DNA of 64,000 nt from Otatea glauca (Eukaryota > Streptophyta > Magnoliopsida > Poales > Poaceae): NCBI GenBank assembly GCA_036346275.1, contig CM070711.1, positions 47,617,435 through 47,681,434 of the forward strand. The letters are read 5' to 3'. The notes under the pieces are model-generated. The model was given only the letters and a program-made list of their open reading frames with translations, was not told where the DNA came from and ran no database searches. Numbering within the stretch: the first letter of the stretch is position 1; the number at the start of each line of letters is the position of its first letter. Made by a program: the position numbers and the translations under genes. Positions 1 through 12,213 of this stretch are shown one piece after another.

Positions 1-499
1 ATGATCCTCTTCTTGCCTATCCCTTCGAGTTTTTTTAGATGTAGACTTTACTGGCTGTAGGATAGATAGGAAGAGCACTTCTGTCACCTACCCATTCATT
101 GGTACTTCTCTTGTTTATTAGTCTTCTAGGAAGCAGTCCAGAGTTGCACAGTCCACCGCTGAGGCTGAGTACATGGCAACAACCAGTTGTTGTAGCCAGG
201 TGCTTTGGATGAAATCGACCCTGCGGGACTTTGGGTTAGCCATAGATAGTGTTTCACTTTTCTGTGATAACACTTCTGCCATTTGCATTGCTAAAAACCC
301 AGTGCAATACTCCAGGACCAAGCATATTGACATTAGATATCACTTCCTTAGAGACAATGTGGAGAAGGGTGATATAGTGCTCCAGTTTGTGGAGAGTGGC
401 CACCAGATTGTTGATATCTTTACCAAGCCTTTGGATAGCTCTAGGTGTGTAGCCTTGATGGGAGAGCTTCGAGTTGTGTGCCCTTATGGTATTTCTTGA
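1..499 (+). pseudogene. Ty1/copia polyprotein C-terminus (RNase H), broken
   Basis: This is the RNase H end of a copia polyprotein, which degrades the RNA strand during reverse transcription. The reading contains the copia signatures SRKQ..VAQSTAEAEYMA, LFCDNTSAICIAKNPV, RTKHIDIRYHFLRD and HQIVDIFTKPLD in the expected order. The reading is broken: a TAG stands where the conserved Trp before SSRKQ should be (near position 118), so this copy is not functional. The frame ends at the stop near 499. The rest of the polyprotein lies left of the window. Together with the downstream purine tract and LTR it belongs to a SIRE/Maximus-like element. Confidence 0.9.
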
Positions 500-2357
500 A
501 GGGGAGCTGGTCTTTGTATATTATGTATTATATGCTTACTTTCAATATTTCCTTTCTTTTGCATCTTCTAGTGATATTAGGCTTATTCTTAGAATTCTAA
601 GTACACTTCACTTAGACTTTTGGCATGTTTTGCATGGACCTTCCATCTTATGCTATAGGTTGCTATTATGCACAATTACCGCTCTCTCTTCTCTCTAGGT
701 TTAGTTCTCTCATAGTCTTCTAGGTCTAGTAGGTGTTGGACCCTTTGGGTAGACAGGGTGTGTGTACTCTCTAGTTAGAGTTTGTAGAGTCAACTTTACT
801 ATGTCAGTCATATTAGGAATATGAGAGTTAGTCTGAGCCATAGTGTTATCTATCATCTTTTCTATGCTCTATAGCCACCCAGATTGCATTTTCTTGACTT
901 CTTCTCTTCATTATATTTTTCTGGTTTATATCGAGTTCATTTGGAAGCTTACTGAACTTAATTCTGCTAATAACTAAACTTGAACCAGAATTTTAAGCTT
1001 CAATTTAATTCACTTATTGAGGGGATGTTTGAGAAGTTGTTTCATGCATTGCATATAGACTTTATTTTCTGTTTTAATGAGATTTGTCTATTATGCAAAC
1101 AAATTGTTATTTATGATATGCATCTTGCTACTTTTTTAAAGATCATTTCTATCTTAGCCATGTCTAAGTTTAGTTTGCTTCATCTTGCTACACTTGCTAA
1201 AAATGAAAATTTAGTTTTAATGAAAACTTGATGAAACTTGTAGCTTTACTTGCTATATTTCCTCACTAGGTGCATATGCCATATTTTGTGAAATCTTGGA
1301 TTTCTACTAGAGTCCCTATAGCAGCTTAGGTGAACCTAATTTGATTCATACTAGAATCCTTCGTGTTGCTCATGAATATAAGTGCTAAAAATGATAAAAT
1401 ATTGACTTTTGTATGCTAAAGTTGAACTCAACACTCTACATTCATGAGACTGCTTCCTATTGCACTTGGGATGAACTTAGAATGCATTGTGTATGACCAA
1501 GACCATTCTTTTAAGCTTTTTGCTTGATATGGTCGACGATGGCTTGAGTCAATCGAAATGAAATACAAATAAAAAAAGAAAAGTGGGTAAATAATGCGAA
1601 TAATGTCAAATATTTGCACCCCACTGTGTGTTAAAGTTTTAAAAAAATTGCATTAAAGATGATTGAGCACGAAAGATCTTTTATGCAGATGTAGCTTCCC
1701 CAAAGTGTTGACTGGATTGAACTCTAGGTCATCCATTTGATCCATTGTATGGCTTTGCTTCTAGTTTGGAAATTATGCTAAGTGTTGCGCTCGTTGAAAT
1801 CATGCAAAAATGAAATAGTCTTATTTGTGCTTGCTAGCGAGGATATTACAATTTGTACTTGGACATATCTTACACTAGCATACTTTGAACTTGAGTAGTT
1901 TGGTGTCATACTTTGTCTTTGTAGTCACTTGGATAATTTTCAAAGTTTTCTAGGATGCATTTCATGCATACATATTGAAAGGCGAAGAAATTGCTCTCAT
2001 GATGCCTATATTGACAAAAGGGGGAGAAACTATGAAAAAAGCATCGTCAAAGGGGGAGAAAAGTGAATGTGTGAATGCATCTTGGTTCTTATGATCATGA
2101 TGAAAAATTGCTCTTTCTTAGGATCTAAAGCAAAATTGAGCTTCTAGGAGATTTTTTTAATTTTTAGAGCTTTTGTGGAAAACTTGTTCTTTCTCTTGAC
2201 TCTCTCTAAAATTCTTCTTGCCAACTTGGTCATGGTCTTGCTTTCTCTTGCTCTGGATCAAGTGAGGTTTTGCAATTAAATTACTTTCTTCTTTTGCCTT
2301 CAAACTCAAATTTTGCGCTTTTTCATTGTTTGTCAATATACTCATCAAGGGGGAGAT
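500..2357 (+). other. Copia 3' internal noncoding region with purine tracts
   Basis: No convincing coding sequence is seen between the RNase H stop and the LTR. The stretch is AT-rich and carries three AAGGGGGAGA-type purine tracts, near 2016, 2051 and 2346. Multiple polypurine tracts before the 3' LTR are usual in SIRE-type copia elements; the last one directly abuts the LTR start. Any env-like frame of such elements is absent or unrecognisable here. Confidence 0.6.
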
Positions 2358-2489
2358 TGAAAGACCATGTGGAGGTCTATCTATATTTGTGATGAGTTTT
2401 TGACAGTGTTTTGAGCATGAGGTGCTCGAGTTTTAGTTTAATTTGAATTCTATTTTGAATTTGGAGCAATTTGAGCTACTGTAAGGTTT

Positions 2490-2830
2490 GGCAGTACTAC
2501 TGACCTTGTGGGAGAGGTAGTGCCGGCCAAGCGGTACTACCGATCTGGGACGACGATAGTACCGGCCCTGCGGTGCTATCGACCAAGGATGCGGTAGCTT
2601 TTTAACAGAGATGTGCTTTTTCTCTAGGGTAAGGCATGTGCGGTACTACCAGCCATCTGGGAGCGATAGTACTGGGGATGCGGTATTGCAGGCCTCCAAT
2701 GGCAGTAGCTATTTTTCAGCGAGTGTCTCTCAGGTTTGATCATTGGGAGCGGTATTGTCAGCCAACCAGGAGCGGTAGTATCGAACTTGCAGTACTAACG
2801 GCCTCTGGTTGGTGGTAGTACTGGGTTTCC
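2490..2830. repeat. Degenerate short repeats inside LTR
   Basis: The block repeats forms of GCGGTACTAC and GGTAGTACCGG in both orientations, roughly every 30-45 bases, interrupted by unrelated spacers. It lies wholly within the copia LTR and probably reflects amplification of an enhancer-like or palindromic unit in that LTR family. Confidence 0.55.
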
Positions 2831-3597
2831 AGCGAATTTGTGCTTAGTGTTTGCATTATTGATGATTAATGCACATTATTATGAACAGTGCTATGTGATG
2901 TGTTTCTTATTTATGTTGGTTGCAGGACTCCGAGGCTAGATCATGGTGAGGCGAAGGCAAGACCAGGACTAGGTTAGGAGAGCTAAGATCTAGAACGGCC
3001 AAGGGACACCAGAAGACGACTAAGGCTGGGAAGTGGTTGCAAGCTAAGAAGACAAGGAACTTGAGTATGATGCACTAGTGATGGATAAAGCGGGCAACAG
3101 CATGGACCAGGACTAGGCTCAGGAAAGAGTTGAGGTCTAGAACAGTTAAGGAAGCCAGTGCCGCTATTGTAAAACTGATGAGAACATGTGGTGCGTCAAG
3201 TAACTTGGGCCCGTTTGCAAGTGAGGAAGGTTCGGGGGAGTCCAGACGCGTGAGAGGCTTGGCGAAAAATCATTGGGGCCACGTGAAAAGCGACGAAGCA
3301 TGGGCGATGATTTGAGGAGAAGGAAGACCGATCATTGGGGAAAATTGGTAATTTGTTCAATATCAGCGGTCGAGGCTGGTTGAAAAATCGCGGAGGTGAC
3401 CTAAGTGGTTTAGGTCATGCCAAAGTGGAGTTGGACGCAAATTTGGACTCGTAGAGCGGATTTGGCGTCAATGTAATGGCCGCTTTGAGAAGCTGGCTTG
3501 TGTGAGTGAAAAACCCGTTAAGAGGGTTGGGTTTCATGTTAGCCTATGTAAGAGTGGATGGTATCCACCTTAGTGTCCAGGTTTATGGTTGCCTCCA

Positions 3598-3607
3598 CTA
3601 TATAAGG
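3598..3607 (+). promoter_or_regulatory. TATA box of the copia LTR
   Basis: CTATATAAGG lies about two thirds into the LTR, at the place expected for the U3 promoter. It is followed by transcript-like GT/T-rich sequence. Called from motif and position only. Confidence 0.5.
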
Positions 3608-4221
3608 AGATATAGTGGGAGGTGCGAACTTGAGACCTTAGACTTAGTCACTAGGAGCTTTAGGTTTTTCACAAGATTTTGTGTTCTTGTGTGGGTGTGT
3701 GAGTGCTCCTTGAAAGCTTTGCCCTCAGGTGAGAGACTTTGTAAAACTCTCGTTATGATCTGAATGCAAATCAACTCTTTGCTCAAGTTTTTGCCTCAAG
3801 TTTTGATCTTCTTCTTGCTTGGCTCTTGCTCGCTTCTTGTGGTTTCTTTCTTACTTGATCTCGTGCTACCAAGGATGTATGATTGATAGATGTATCATCT
3901 GTAGATCATCACCTCAATCATCTAGACAAGCTTCTTCTTGATCATCCAAGTTTCTCCAATAAACCGGTTTTGGAATTGAGATGGAAGTTCTTGAGGTAGA
4001 TCTTGATCTTGGTCATTTGAGGATTATTTTTTGGACTTTTTACTTGCTGTGACATGTGGGAGGCTATCTAAAATGTGGTAGTACTGCCCCTATGCTGATT
4101 TTTAGAAGAAATTTCGTCTTCCGCTCTTCTGAGGCATTGGGAGGTTTTTGTTAGATTCCTTTGGGGGGAAATTAAATTGTGATCATTCACCCCCTCTCTG
4201 TTCGCCATTTTCAGTCCTTCA

Positions 4222-6073
4222 GTCGGCTTTTAGTGCCAAACCTTAGCACAAACTAATTCACACCAAGGGGGAAAGTTGGAGCAAACATATTAGCAATAAC
4301 AAAGGAATCGGCCTAGTGTCCGATAAGGAACATGTGGCATTTCTGAATATGTGGCTCAATCGATTCTTGTTTTGTGGTGCTTCTCTTGGACCCACTCAAG
4401 TATATGAAGTCATTGCTAAAAAGTTAGTGGAGGGTCATCAGCTTGCATTGGGAAAAATATTTTTGTGGGTGGTCTATCAGATGATGCATGTGATACGCAA
4501 TCGGCTTTTCACAGGAATGGGTTCATACATGGTCGGCAATGTGGGCATCCCGTTATGGTTTATTCAGATCCGGCTTTATTGTCTATTTAGCTGATCATTT
4601 AAACTTGACTCGATCGAAATGACCCCCTTTCCTCACGAGGAAACTCCAGAAGATCGGGAAACTGAGTATAGAAATAGTCCATCATTTGGTGAAATTTTTA
4701 TTCTTTTTTTTGGTAGTGAAGCCAAGATTACACCTGTCGGAGCAAGAAAATATCTAGCCTTCTTCTTTTAGTTTGATCATGAGCTTTTCTGTCAGCTTGT
4801 CTTTTTTAGTTATAGAACTGCCGACAATTACGCATGTCCATCCTTTCTTCACCTGACAGCCGACAGCGATGATATGCTTGAAGAAACCCTTGATTTATGT
4901 AAGATTTTTCTTTCTCTAAGCATACTGTCTGTCGGCTTGCATGCAAAGAATCAGACTTACCAAGCGCCTTATGAGCAATATCATCCATCCGTTTATTCAA
5001 GACAACTAGGTTTTGGTCAAGTCCCTAAGCTTTCGATTATTTGATCGGCTTCGGCCAAGAGATCGTGTTCGCCGTGCATCAGGGGCTACCATCGCTTTGC
5101 ACATGGGCGATGATATTCAAGTTCAAGATCTACCACATTTCTTTTTGCATACTCGAAGGGCAGGGGGTTTCAACACTTAGTGGTCGGCTATTTTTACGGT
5201 ATTATATCCAGCGGAGCGGACTATATCGGTAGTTATTTCTGAATTCTTCTCGAATCAACTAGTAGGGCCGATGATAACTAACTCCGTTAGTAGCGGCTCA
5301 AGTTCTAGCAGTGACGCTAGTTCATCGGGCTAAAATAACATGAGTTTTGTTAATATTACTAGTGAGGTATTGGCTAAAGTAGACTTTTGTTAATTATCCT
5401 CAAATATTGTTGCACATCACTAATCGGCTCTTCTTTTATTTTGTAGACTAAGGTAGCAGGGAAGAAGCACGCTAAGTCATCGGGCATCAGTCAATCCAGT
5501 AAACAACCACGCCCCACAGTTAGAACATCTTTGGTAGGCTACTCATCAGGTACTCTGGAAATCCAATCGCCTTCCCTCTTTGATTATGACAAACAACCTA
5601 GTAACTCCATAAACATCGGCTATACTTCATATTTTCTATTAATTTGTATAAACTAACACTTGTAGCTGATTTCTCAATAGAAAAGAAGTGTGGCCGACCA
5701 AATAAGATAGTCTAGGCTTCTAGGGGCCATCCACCTCAAGAACACTCAAGTGAAAGTTCTCCACATGCTTTAGGCATGGGCTGGGTAAAGTACTTTATAA
5801 ATTGACTTTAAATCCAACTAAATGAATCGGCTAACAGATTTTTTTGATATCCCCTGTAGCCTTCACTTTCTCCACCTACCTTTATCCCTGACACTTTTGT
5901 CGATCTACCATCTACGGGAGCCAATTTTCTTCCTCCTCCGTCGCAGCCAATGCCTCAAGCTCAAGCCTCCCAGGGTGCAACAAACCCTGCTACTGAGCCC
6001 GCCAACAAGCTGACCGAGTCCCTCACCAATTTGCTGGGATTCGACTAGTCAGATTGGAAACATGAGGAGTTTG
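4222..6073 (+). pseudogene. Plant-mobile-domain transposon gene, decayed copy 1
   Basis: This stretch is collinear with the copy at 60.8-63.1 kb. Shared pieces include the frame containing FLNMWLNRFLFCGASLGPTQ, the VVYQMMH..NRLF motif, a GPLWFIRIW-like motif, an AT-hook-like KKxGxPNK block near 5685, and the peptide around LLGFDxSDW near 6040. Proteins of this type carry the plant mobile domain (PMD), related to MAIL1/PMD proteins and often found in transposons. Many stops and small deletions break the frame. The left part was cut by the copia insertion at 4221. On the right, homology to copy 2 ends near 6073, where CACTA sequence takes over. The parent element class is not certain. Confidence 0.65.
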
Positions 6074-7250
6074 GTGTTGAGATGAGGAATATAAGATTTG
6101 GATTGAGTATAGATGGAATGAATCCGTTTGGTAATATGAGCAGTCGTCATAGCACTTGGTTAGTTCTGTTGTATATCTGCAATCTCCCTCCTTGGTTGTG
6201 TATGATGCGGAAGTATATCATGATGTCATTACTAATCTCGAGGCCCAAATAGCCAGAAAATTATATTGATATGTACGTAGCATCACTCATTGAGGATTTG
6301 GTAAAATTGTGGAATGAGGGGGTCGTGGTGTGGGATGCATACAAAAGAGAGAACTTCACCCTACAGGCTATGATATTTTGCACCATAAATGATTTCCGGG
6401 CTCTCAGTAATTTGGCGGGCTATAGTACGAAGGGAGCCAAAGCGTGTGCTATTTGTGAAGAGCAAACTGAGAGCTTATAGCTGCCGAATTGTAAGAAAAC
6501 TGTATACATGGGTCACCGTAGGTTTCTACCTCGAAGTCATCGATACCGTGAGATGGATGACAAATTTGATGGGAAGAGGGATGTTCGATCGGCCCCACAG
6601 CTTATGAGTGGAAGGCAAGTATATTCACGCGTGGAGGATATTGATGTTCAGTATGGCAAGAGCCGTAAATCTGTTCATCCCAGGACCATTTGGAAGAAGA
6701 GGTCGATATTTTGGGACTTACCATATTAGAAGGAGTGAGTTAAATGTCCGGCATTGTATTGATGTCATGCACGCTGAACATACCTGGGAAGACCAAGAAT
6801 GGTGTGAATGCTCACCGCGACATGGCCTACATGGGAATCAGGCCTAAGTTTGCTGTGATAGAGGAGGATAAAAAAGGTCCGAACATCTCTGTTGCATGCT
6901 ACACCTTGTCCAAGAAGGAGAAAGAAGACTTTTGCAAGTGTCTTCAAGATATTAAATTTCCATCGGGTTTCTCCGTAAACATTAAGAAGCTTGTGTCCAT
7001 AGATAATTTGAAGTTGGTTGGTTTGAAGTCCCACGACTGTCATGTCTTGATGACCCAAATACTCCCATTTGCAATCAGAAATATTCTGCCAAAGTATGTC
7101 ATGTTGGCAATTAAGAAGTTATGTTATTTCTTCAATGCGATTTCTTGCAAGGTTATTGATCCCGATGTACTAGACAACTTGCAGAGTGAGGTGGTGCAGA
7201 CTTTATGTCAGCTTGAGATGCATTCCCCCGTCATTCTTCGACATCATGGT
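6074..7250 (+). pseudogene. CACTA transposase TNP2 (Transposase_21 type), broken
   Basis: This is the DNA-cutting transposase of an En/Spm (CACTA) transposon. Recognisable blocks in order are FGLSIDGMNPFGNMSS, NLPPWLCM, FTLQAMIFCTINDFRALSN, a conserved zinc-like ACAICEEQT block (6440-6475), YMGHRRFLP, HCIDVMHAE (should continue into the conserved ExNVC box but shifts frame), then GKTKNGVNAHRDMAYMGI and YTLSKKEKEDFC, reaching the start of a DUF4218-like domain (LEMHSP..., 7215-7250). At least three frame changes or stops interrupt it. The N-terminus and the left CACTA terminus are missing, and the piece joins PMD transposon sequence directly. Confidence 0.8.
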
Positions 7251-8652
7251 AAAGGAGGAGATGAGGGAGGAGATGAATGAGGAGGAGCTAAGGGAGGAGA
7301 TGATGGCCCATGAGGAGCATCTGAGGGCCGAGATGATAGCGATGATCTCCCAGAGTCAGAGTCAGATAGCCTCGCCTCACATAGAAAGGCCTGTGTCTTG
7401 CTCTAGTAGCTGTGCTTCCAATAATGATCAGGCTGGTCCCCAGCTAAAGATAATAATTGTTTCTGACTTCAAGATACGGGAGTAAGTTAAACAATGTTTC
7501 GATCAAGTTGCGCACTTCTTGCAGGCACCTGCCAAATGCCAGCTCATCGTGATGGAAGACAGATTTCCCGTTGAGGCTGGACGCAGGGTTGCATTTCCAC
7601 GCAAGGAAACTGACATGGTGCATAGTAACTCTTTAGGAAAGGGCTACATGAGGGTGCAGGTGGACTATGTCTACGAAGACTTCCTATCTCATGTGTTGAA
7701 GTTCCCCCTGAACGAATATATCACCACTCTCGGGCAAGAACAGATGTCGTTCATCAAGTGGCCCACGACGGGTGTCGTACTACTGAAGGTAAAAATCCCT
7801 CGTGTCTTCTCGATCATTCCAGTACCACAACACGTTACATATGCATGTACTTTTTAGTTTCCTACTGTACCTACACATGCTCTTGCTCCTGCTCCTGCTC
7901 CCAACACCATGACGAGTCCTCCGTCCAAGTCGACTCCTACACAGGGTGCAGAACTGGTACGTAAAAGGACTAGCACCAGCCAAAGAACAACAGGAGACCT
8001 CGGAGACTACTTCTGTGAAGAAGGCAAAGTTGAAAGAGACCACAACGCCCCCTCAAATACATGGAAAGCCCTTTGTCCTGATCTCGGAGACTTTTTCTAT
8101 CCAGAAAGCAAAGTTGACAGAGGCCACAGAGCTCCCTCGAGATTATAAGGGGTATGTACATAGAAAGCCCTTTGTCCTTAGCAACGAATTGAACGCTCTA
8201 GGCATGTGCACTCTCTTGCCCAATGGATGGTACATTGACAAGACAAATGAGGCCAAGCGTCACGTCGATTTCAATGTGAGGTATCAAGGGGGCCATTTCC
8301 ACCGCGACGAGCATGTGACATTCCCAGTGAGTTTTGAGGATATGTTCCATTTGCACAGCCTGAAAGACATCAATATTTCTACTGTATGATCATAGACGTT
8401 GTGAGTATCGCACCATACAACATGAGTCTATGATTGTTATAGGATTTTGTATTATGTTTTTTAACATTTGACACGAGTTGCAGGATATTGAGGCAGCGAG
8501 CCTTGACGATCAAACACCCAATTCGGTTCGTTGATCCCGAGATGGTGTCTGTGACTATGGCTAGGCTTCAATCAAAGTTCTTTGCCAACTACATCAAGCA
8601 GGCATTGCAGGCTGAAGCGAAAAAGGACAAATCTCATCTTGATCAACTATGA
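7251..8652 (+). pseudogene. CACTA second-ORF remnants (coiled coil, DUF8039-like, Ulp1-like)
   Basis: Immediately after the DUF4218-like start the sequence jumps to a Glu/Met-rich coiled coil (EEMREEMNEEELREEM..., 7250-7350), then to a block with MVHSNSLGKGYMRVQVD and the TTLGQEQMSFIKWP motif typical of DUF8039 regions of CACTA proteins (7519-7830). Next comes the FVLSNELNALGMCTLLPNG region that precedes Ulp1 protease domains in these elements (8160-8389), and a final RFVDPEMV...FFANYI piece resembling the Ulp1-like region. The deletion joining DUF4218 to the coiled coil and several frame changes make it non-functional. No CACTA right terminus is visible before the LTR fragment at 8.67 kb. 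Confidence 0.6.
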
Positions 8653-8664
8653 CTCGTAGCATGC

Positions 8665-9163
8665 TTCACGACAAACACGAAAGTTACCTTTATAACTACT
8701 CAGTTACGGAGTAGCTTTTGGTAAACCCTAATTAAGTCATTACATATCTCGAGTACATGCATCAACTTCAAGTCTAAGGATACAGCATACACATTATATA
8801 TGAGACCAATTGATAACAAGTAAAATTATAACATTCTCGCAGTGTCTCAAGATAGATCGATTCAACTCCATGTTCTCTAATATGTGTTCATATTATTAGT
8901 TTGATATCTCCATATCCATGACCCGTGAAACATGATCATCAACCAATACATATGCTAGTCTATTTATATGTGTTCTCATATGTTTATTGAATAGGGATCA
9001 TTTTAGAATAATCATCACAAAGTCATATATAGAGTTTTACAAATAAGTCACATATTTGCTAATAAATATTATTATTATTATTATTTAAGAAATAAGATAA
9101 TAAATCATGAATATAAATAAATATAATTATCTCTGTAATTACCTCTGACGTATATTTCCAACA
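8665..9163 (-). mobile_element. Angela-like copia LTR fragment (antisense)
   Basis: Read on the minus strand it starts TGTTGGAAATATACGTC at 9163, the usual start of Angela-type copia LTRs. Its body aligns by eye with the first ~490 bases of the complete antisense LTR ending at 60190, for example the shared AAGTCTAAGGATxxxxCATxxAC and CATGATCATC stretches. Homology stops near 8665, so the 3' part of this LTR is missing. Confidence 0.75.
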
Positions 9164-10976
9164 CATATACATCAGCATGTTGTGCGGTTAGCCACCAACC
9201 AGATGGAGTTGATCTATTCCGTTTCCAACAACGCTCGATCGGTCTCCCAACTCCCGTTGATCGGAAGGTACGGCTACTCGACCGTATGCATGCTTGATAC
9301 CCCTTTTTTTTTCCCCTTTCGAGCTGCAAGTTGGATCCATCATCCATCGGATAAAAAAGAATCGATGGTTGGGATCAACTAATTGTAGTTCTATACCATC
9401 AAGTAATCACAGCTAGCAATTGGTTTGTTGTATGAAGCGAAGGAATGCCATGGTACTATTCACCTCTACCATTACCAATGCGGTGGCAGAGGATACACAT
9501 CCGTACCGTAGGGAGCAGATACTCTGCCTTTGTTGAATTAATGGGCTTAGCCTATTTAAATGAAAATCCAATAAATCTTAAAGGCCCATTCATGAAGGGA
9601 GAGAGGTATGATGTTTTTAATACCATATTGCTTGTGGAGGTGGAGAGAGACCTACTTAAATATGGAGTTGGTTCTCTCCCTATTACACATGGCAATGGAG
9701 GGAAGAGAAAGAACCCATACGCTCGCTCGCCTCGCCGGGTTTGGGTTTGGGCGGCGCACGAATGGTCCGTCGAAATCAGACCGGATGCCTTGCGTAGACG
9801 CAACTTCCTTTTGCAGTTTTATCTTTTGCTACTCGGGATCAGTTCGAGATATAGAGATAAAATCGTGTTGGTTTCGGATCCAAACTGCGAAACGCGTTTT
9901 TCGTCTCTATATATACTGGCCGAGTCCATGAGCAATAAAATAGATAGATCTATAAACGAGCTTTTGCCTCCTTCTAGTACTGCGTCGCCACCGTAGTCCG
10001 CCTCATCCCGCTACGTCGGCGTGCACCGGCGAACGGGAGAGCATGTCTCCGGAATCTGTCGTCTTTGCGATCCTTCACCGGGAGAAGGCGAATAAGGTTT
10101 TTGGGAAGCGCTTTGCGCGACTGCTCACGATCGTCATCACGGCTCGCCTACACTGCACTCGGCGCCGTTGTTCGTCGTCGACGCTCGTGCCAACACGCTC
10201 GTCATCAACAACGTACCATCTACATCGGCTATTGCTTCCTCTACAGTAGATCGGTACGTGAGAATCATGTTTAATTTGTTGCTGTTTTTACTCCTGAGTA
10301 TAGTAGATCTATTCATGTGTAGTTTTGTAATATGCATGTGTAGATTATACTCTCACAATATGATCATGTTAATCAATCTGTTCATATTCATATTTTATCT
10401 CGAAATTTATATAAACTTGGAAGTGCTAATTATTCCCATAGCCTTGCCTCAACTTCAAGTTTAAGCGGAGGCGCACAGCGTTTTGCCTTTGGGTGATTAA
10501 GAAAATATCTACTGACGGGACAATCGCTACAGTATATGAACAGTACAGAACAGAGTTTCTCGGAGCAATGGAATCTGGACAGGACCTTGCCATTAGTGCC
10601 TGAAAACCCCTGTGCATTTGTGCCTCGGACTAAGTAAGGCAGAGGATTCGAGTCCAGTCACCTTTGCGTGCATGGGAAACATGACGAGTGCCATCATATC
10701 CACGCCAGCGATGGGCAAGTAGCCAAGCACGTAGGGTCTGATTGGTCAACATGGGATGCGTTTTCGTGTCTTCCTTGTAGCAGGTGGGCTCGTACCAAAG
10801 TAGACAAAACCTTACATCAATGCTGAGCTGGCACAAAACAAAAGGGAAAAAAATCCAGAAAACAAAATTAGAAAAAAGAAAGAACAAGACAAGCAACGAC
10901 GGAATTAGTATACTAACCTCTGGTGTCTCCTTGAGGAGCAGTTGACATTGTTCTCAGCACGAGTACGGGCTACAAA
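9164..10976. other. Noncoding, partly retroelement-like
   Basis: No protein with recognisable domains is seen; a 183-codon open frame at 9445-9996 has no family features. The part from about 9880 to 10290 (TATA-like CTATATATACTGG, a GC-rich leader, then GGxGAAGGCGAATAAGGTTTTTGG) resembles the end of a copia LTR and leader on the plus strand. No inner or outer boundary could be fixed. 10450-10968 holds nothing recognisable. Confidence 0.3.
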
Positions 10977-11723
10977 TAGAGATAAAAACGGAATGGATAC
11001 AGATGGATAATGATTCTACTTTATATTTTTTATATTTTTGTAGATACAGATACAAATACAGATAATATTAAACACAGATACGAAACAAATACGAATTGAA
11101 ATGAATACTATCATGGATATTTATTGGAATATGAAAACCCTTTAAATTATAGATACAAAATGAAAAAAAAAGTAACTAGTTTATTTGCTCGAATTATGTA
11201 ACAACCCAAGATTTGTATTCATTGTTGAATTATGTTTAAAATAATAAATTTTGTATTTATGAGTTTTTATACATTTTTTCTACTTATTTAAAATATTTTT
11301 CTATTAAGAATAGTAGTTTTTGAATTTTCAGAAAAATTTAAAAGAAGATAAAATATTCAAACTAATTTTTGAAAATGTTAGATTATGGTAGGAACTTTCC
11401 TAAAAAATTTCGTAATTTTAGAGTTAGTTTGCCAATTTTAATAATTAAAATTTGATTTATAGATTAATTAAATTAAAAAACGATTTTGAAATTCAGAAAC
11501 ATTTTTAGGCCAAAAGCCTTGGCCCAGCCCATGTGCATATTCGGATATCCGGCCCATAAATATCCAGATTATCTGGATCCATATCTGTATTCGACGGATA
11601 GTAAGCTACCGAATCCGTATCTGTATCCGATCTGATACTATCTGACAAATATCCGATCCGACAGAATCCATATCCAAAAAATATCCGGATTGATCGGAAA
11701 TTATCCGATATGTTTTCACCCTA
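10977..11723. mobile_element. Non-autonomous hAT-type element, 747 bp
   Basis: The ends are TAGAGATAAAAACGGA at the left and, read from the right, TAGGGTGAAAACATATCGGA, an imperfect terminal inverted repeat. The flanks are GCTACAAA (10969-10976) and GTTACAAA (11724-11731), an 8-bp target duplication with one mismatch, the size made by hAT transposases. The interior is AT-rich in the middle, with GATACGGAT/ATATCCG-type subterminal repeats facing inward at both ends. There is no coding potential. Confidence 0.75.
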
Positions 11724-11951
11724 GTTACAAAAGAAAAGGAAGTTTTGACTTGCCCGGGGAATTCGGAATCAGCATGTTACCGTTAGGCGTATTCAATTAG
11801 GATCAGCAAAATTAGGAACACGAGTATATATACCCAAGTGGAAAAAAAAGAGAGGCATAGGTGAAACTGAGCACGTTAAGTGCGAGCATGCATGAATAGT
11901 TTGTTAGGCGTGTCAAATACTTCGTCCAGTTACAAATACATATTATACAGG

Positions 11952-11975
11952 ATTATTATTATTATTATTATTATT
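11952..11975. repeat. (ATT)n microsatellite
   Basis: Eight consecutive ATT units. It lies between two hAT-type elements with no gene nearby. Confidence 0.9.
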
Positions 11976-12213
11976 CACATATTTGTTAGACAGAAAAAAA
12001 TGTTGGGATTGATTAGATTTTCCGCGGAAATGAAACGCAGATATGCATGCAGGCCGGCTAACCCACACCTGGACTGAAATCAAGCGCCAGCGAGGAGAGG
12101 ACGCAAGGTAATGTTTGCGTAAAGCTGTGATTGGCCGCTGGAGACAACACACATGCAACTGCATCGCTCGGTTCTACTTCTGCTTGTGTGCGCGTACGAT
12201 AATCTCCCTCCGA

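Larger units (their letters stand above)
2358..4221 (+). mobile_element. 3' LTR of SIRE-like copia element
   Basis: The segment starts with TGAAAGACC right after the polypurine tract and ends with AGTCCTTCA, giving TG...CA ends with a short imperfect inverted repeat. The end falls exactly where homology to the second PMD transposon gene copy (61.45 kb) resumes, which independently supports the right boundary. The length is about 1.86 kb. Inside are GC-rich degenerate repeats built on CGGTACTACCG / CGGTAGTACCGG (about 2490-2830) and a TATA box. The 5' LTR is outside the window, so the TSD (GTCGG on this side) cannot be checked. Confidence 0.75.

Noticed and set aside
9445..9996. 183-codon open frame
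   Set aside because: No domain, and the surrounding sequence resembles copia LTR/leader; probably chance.
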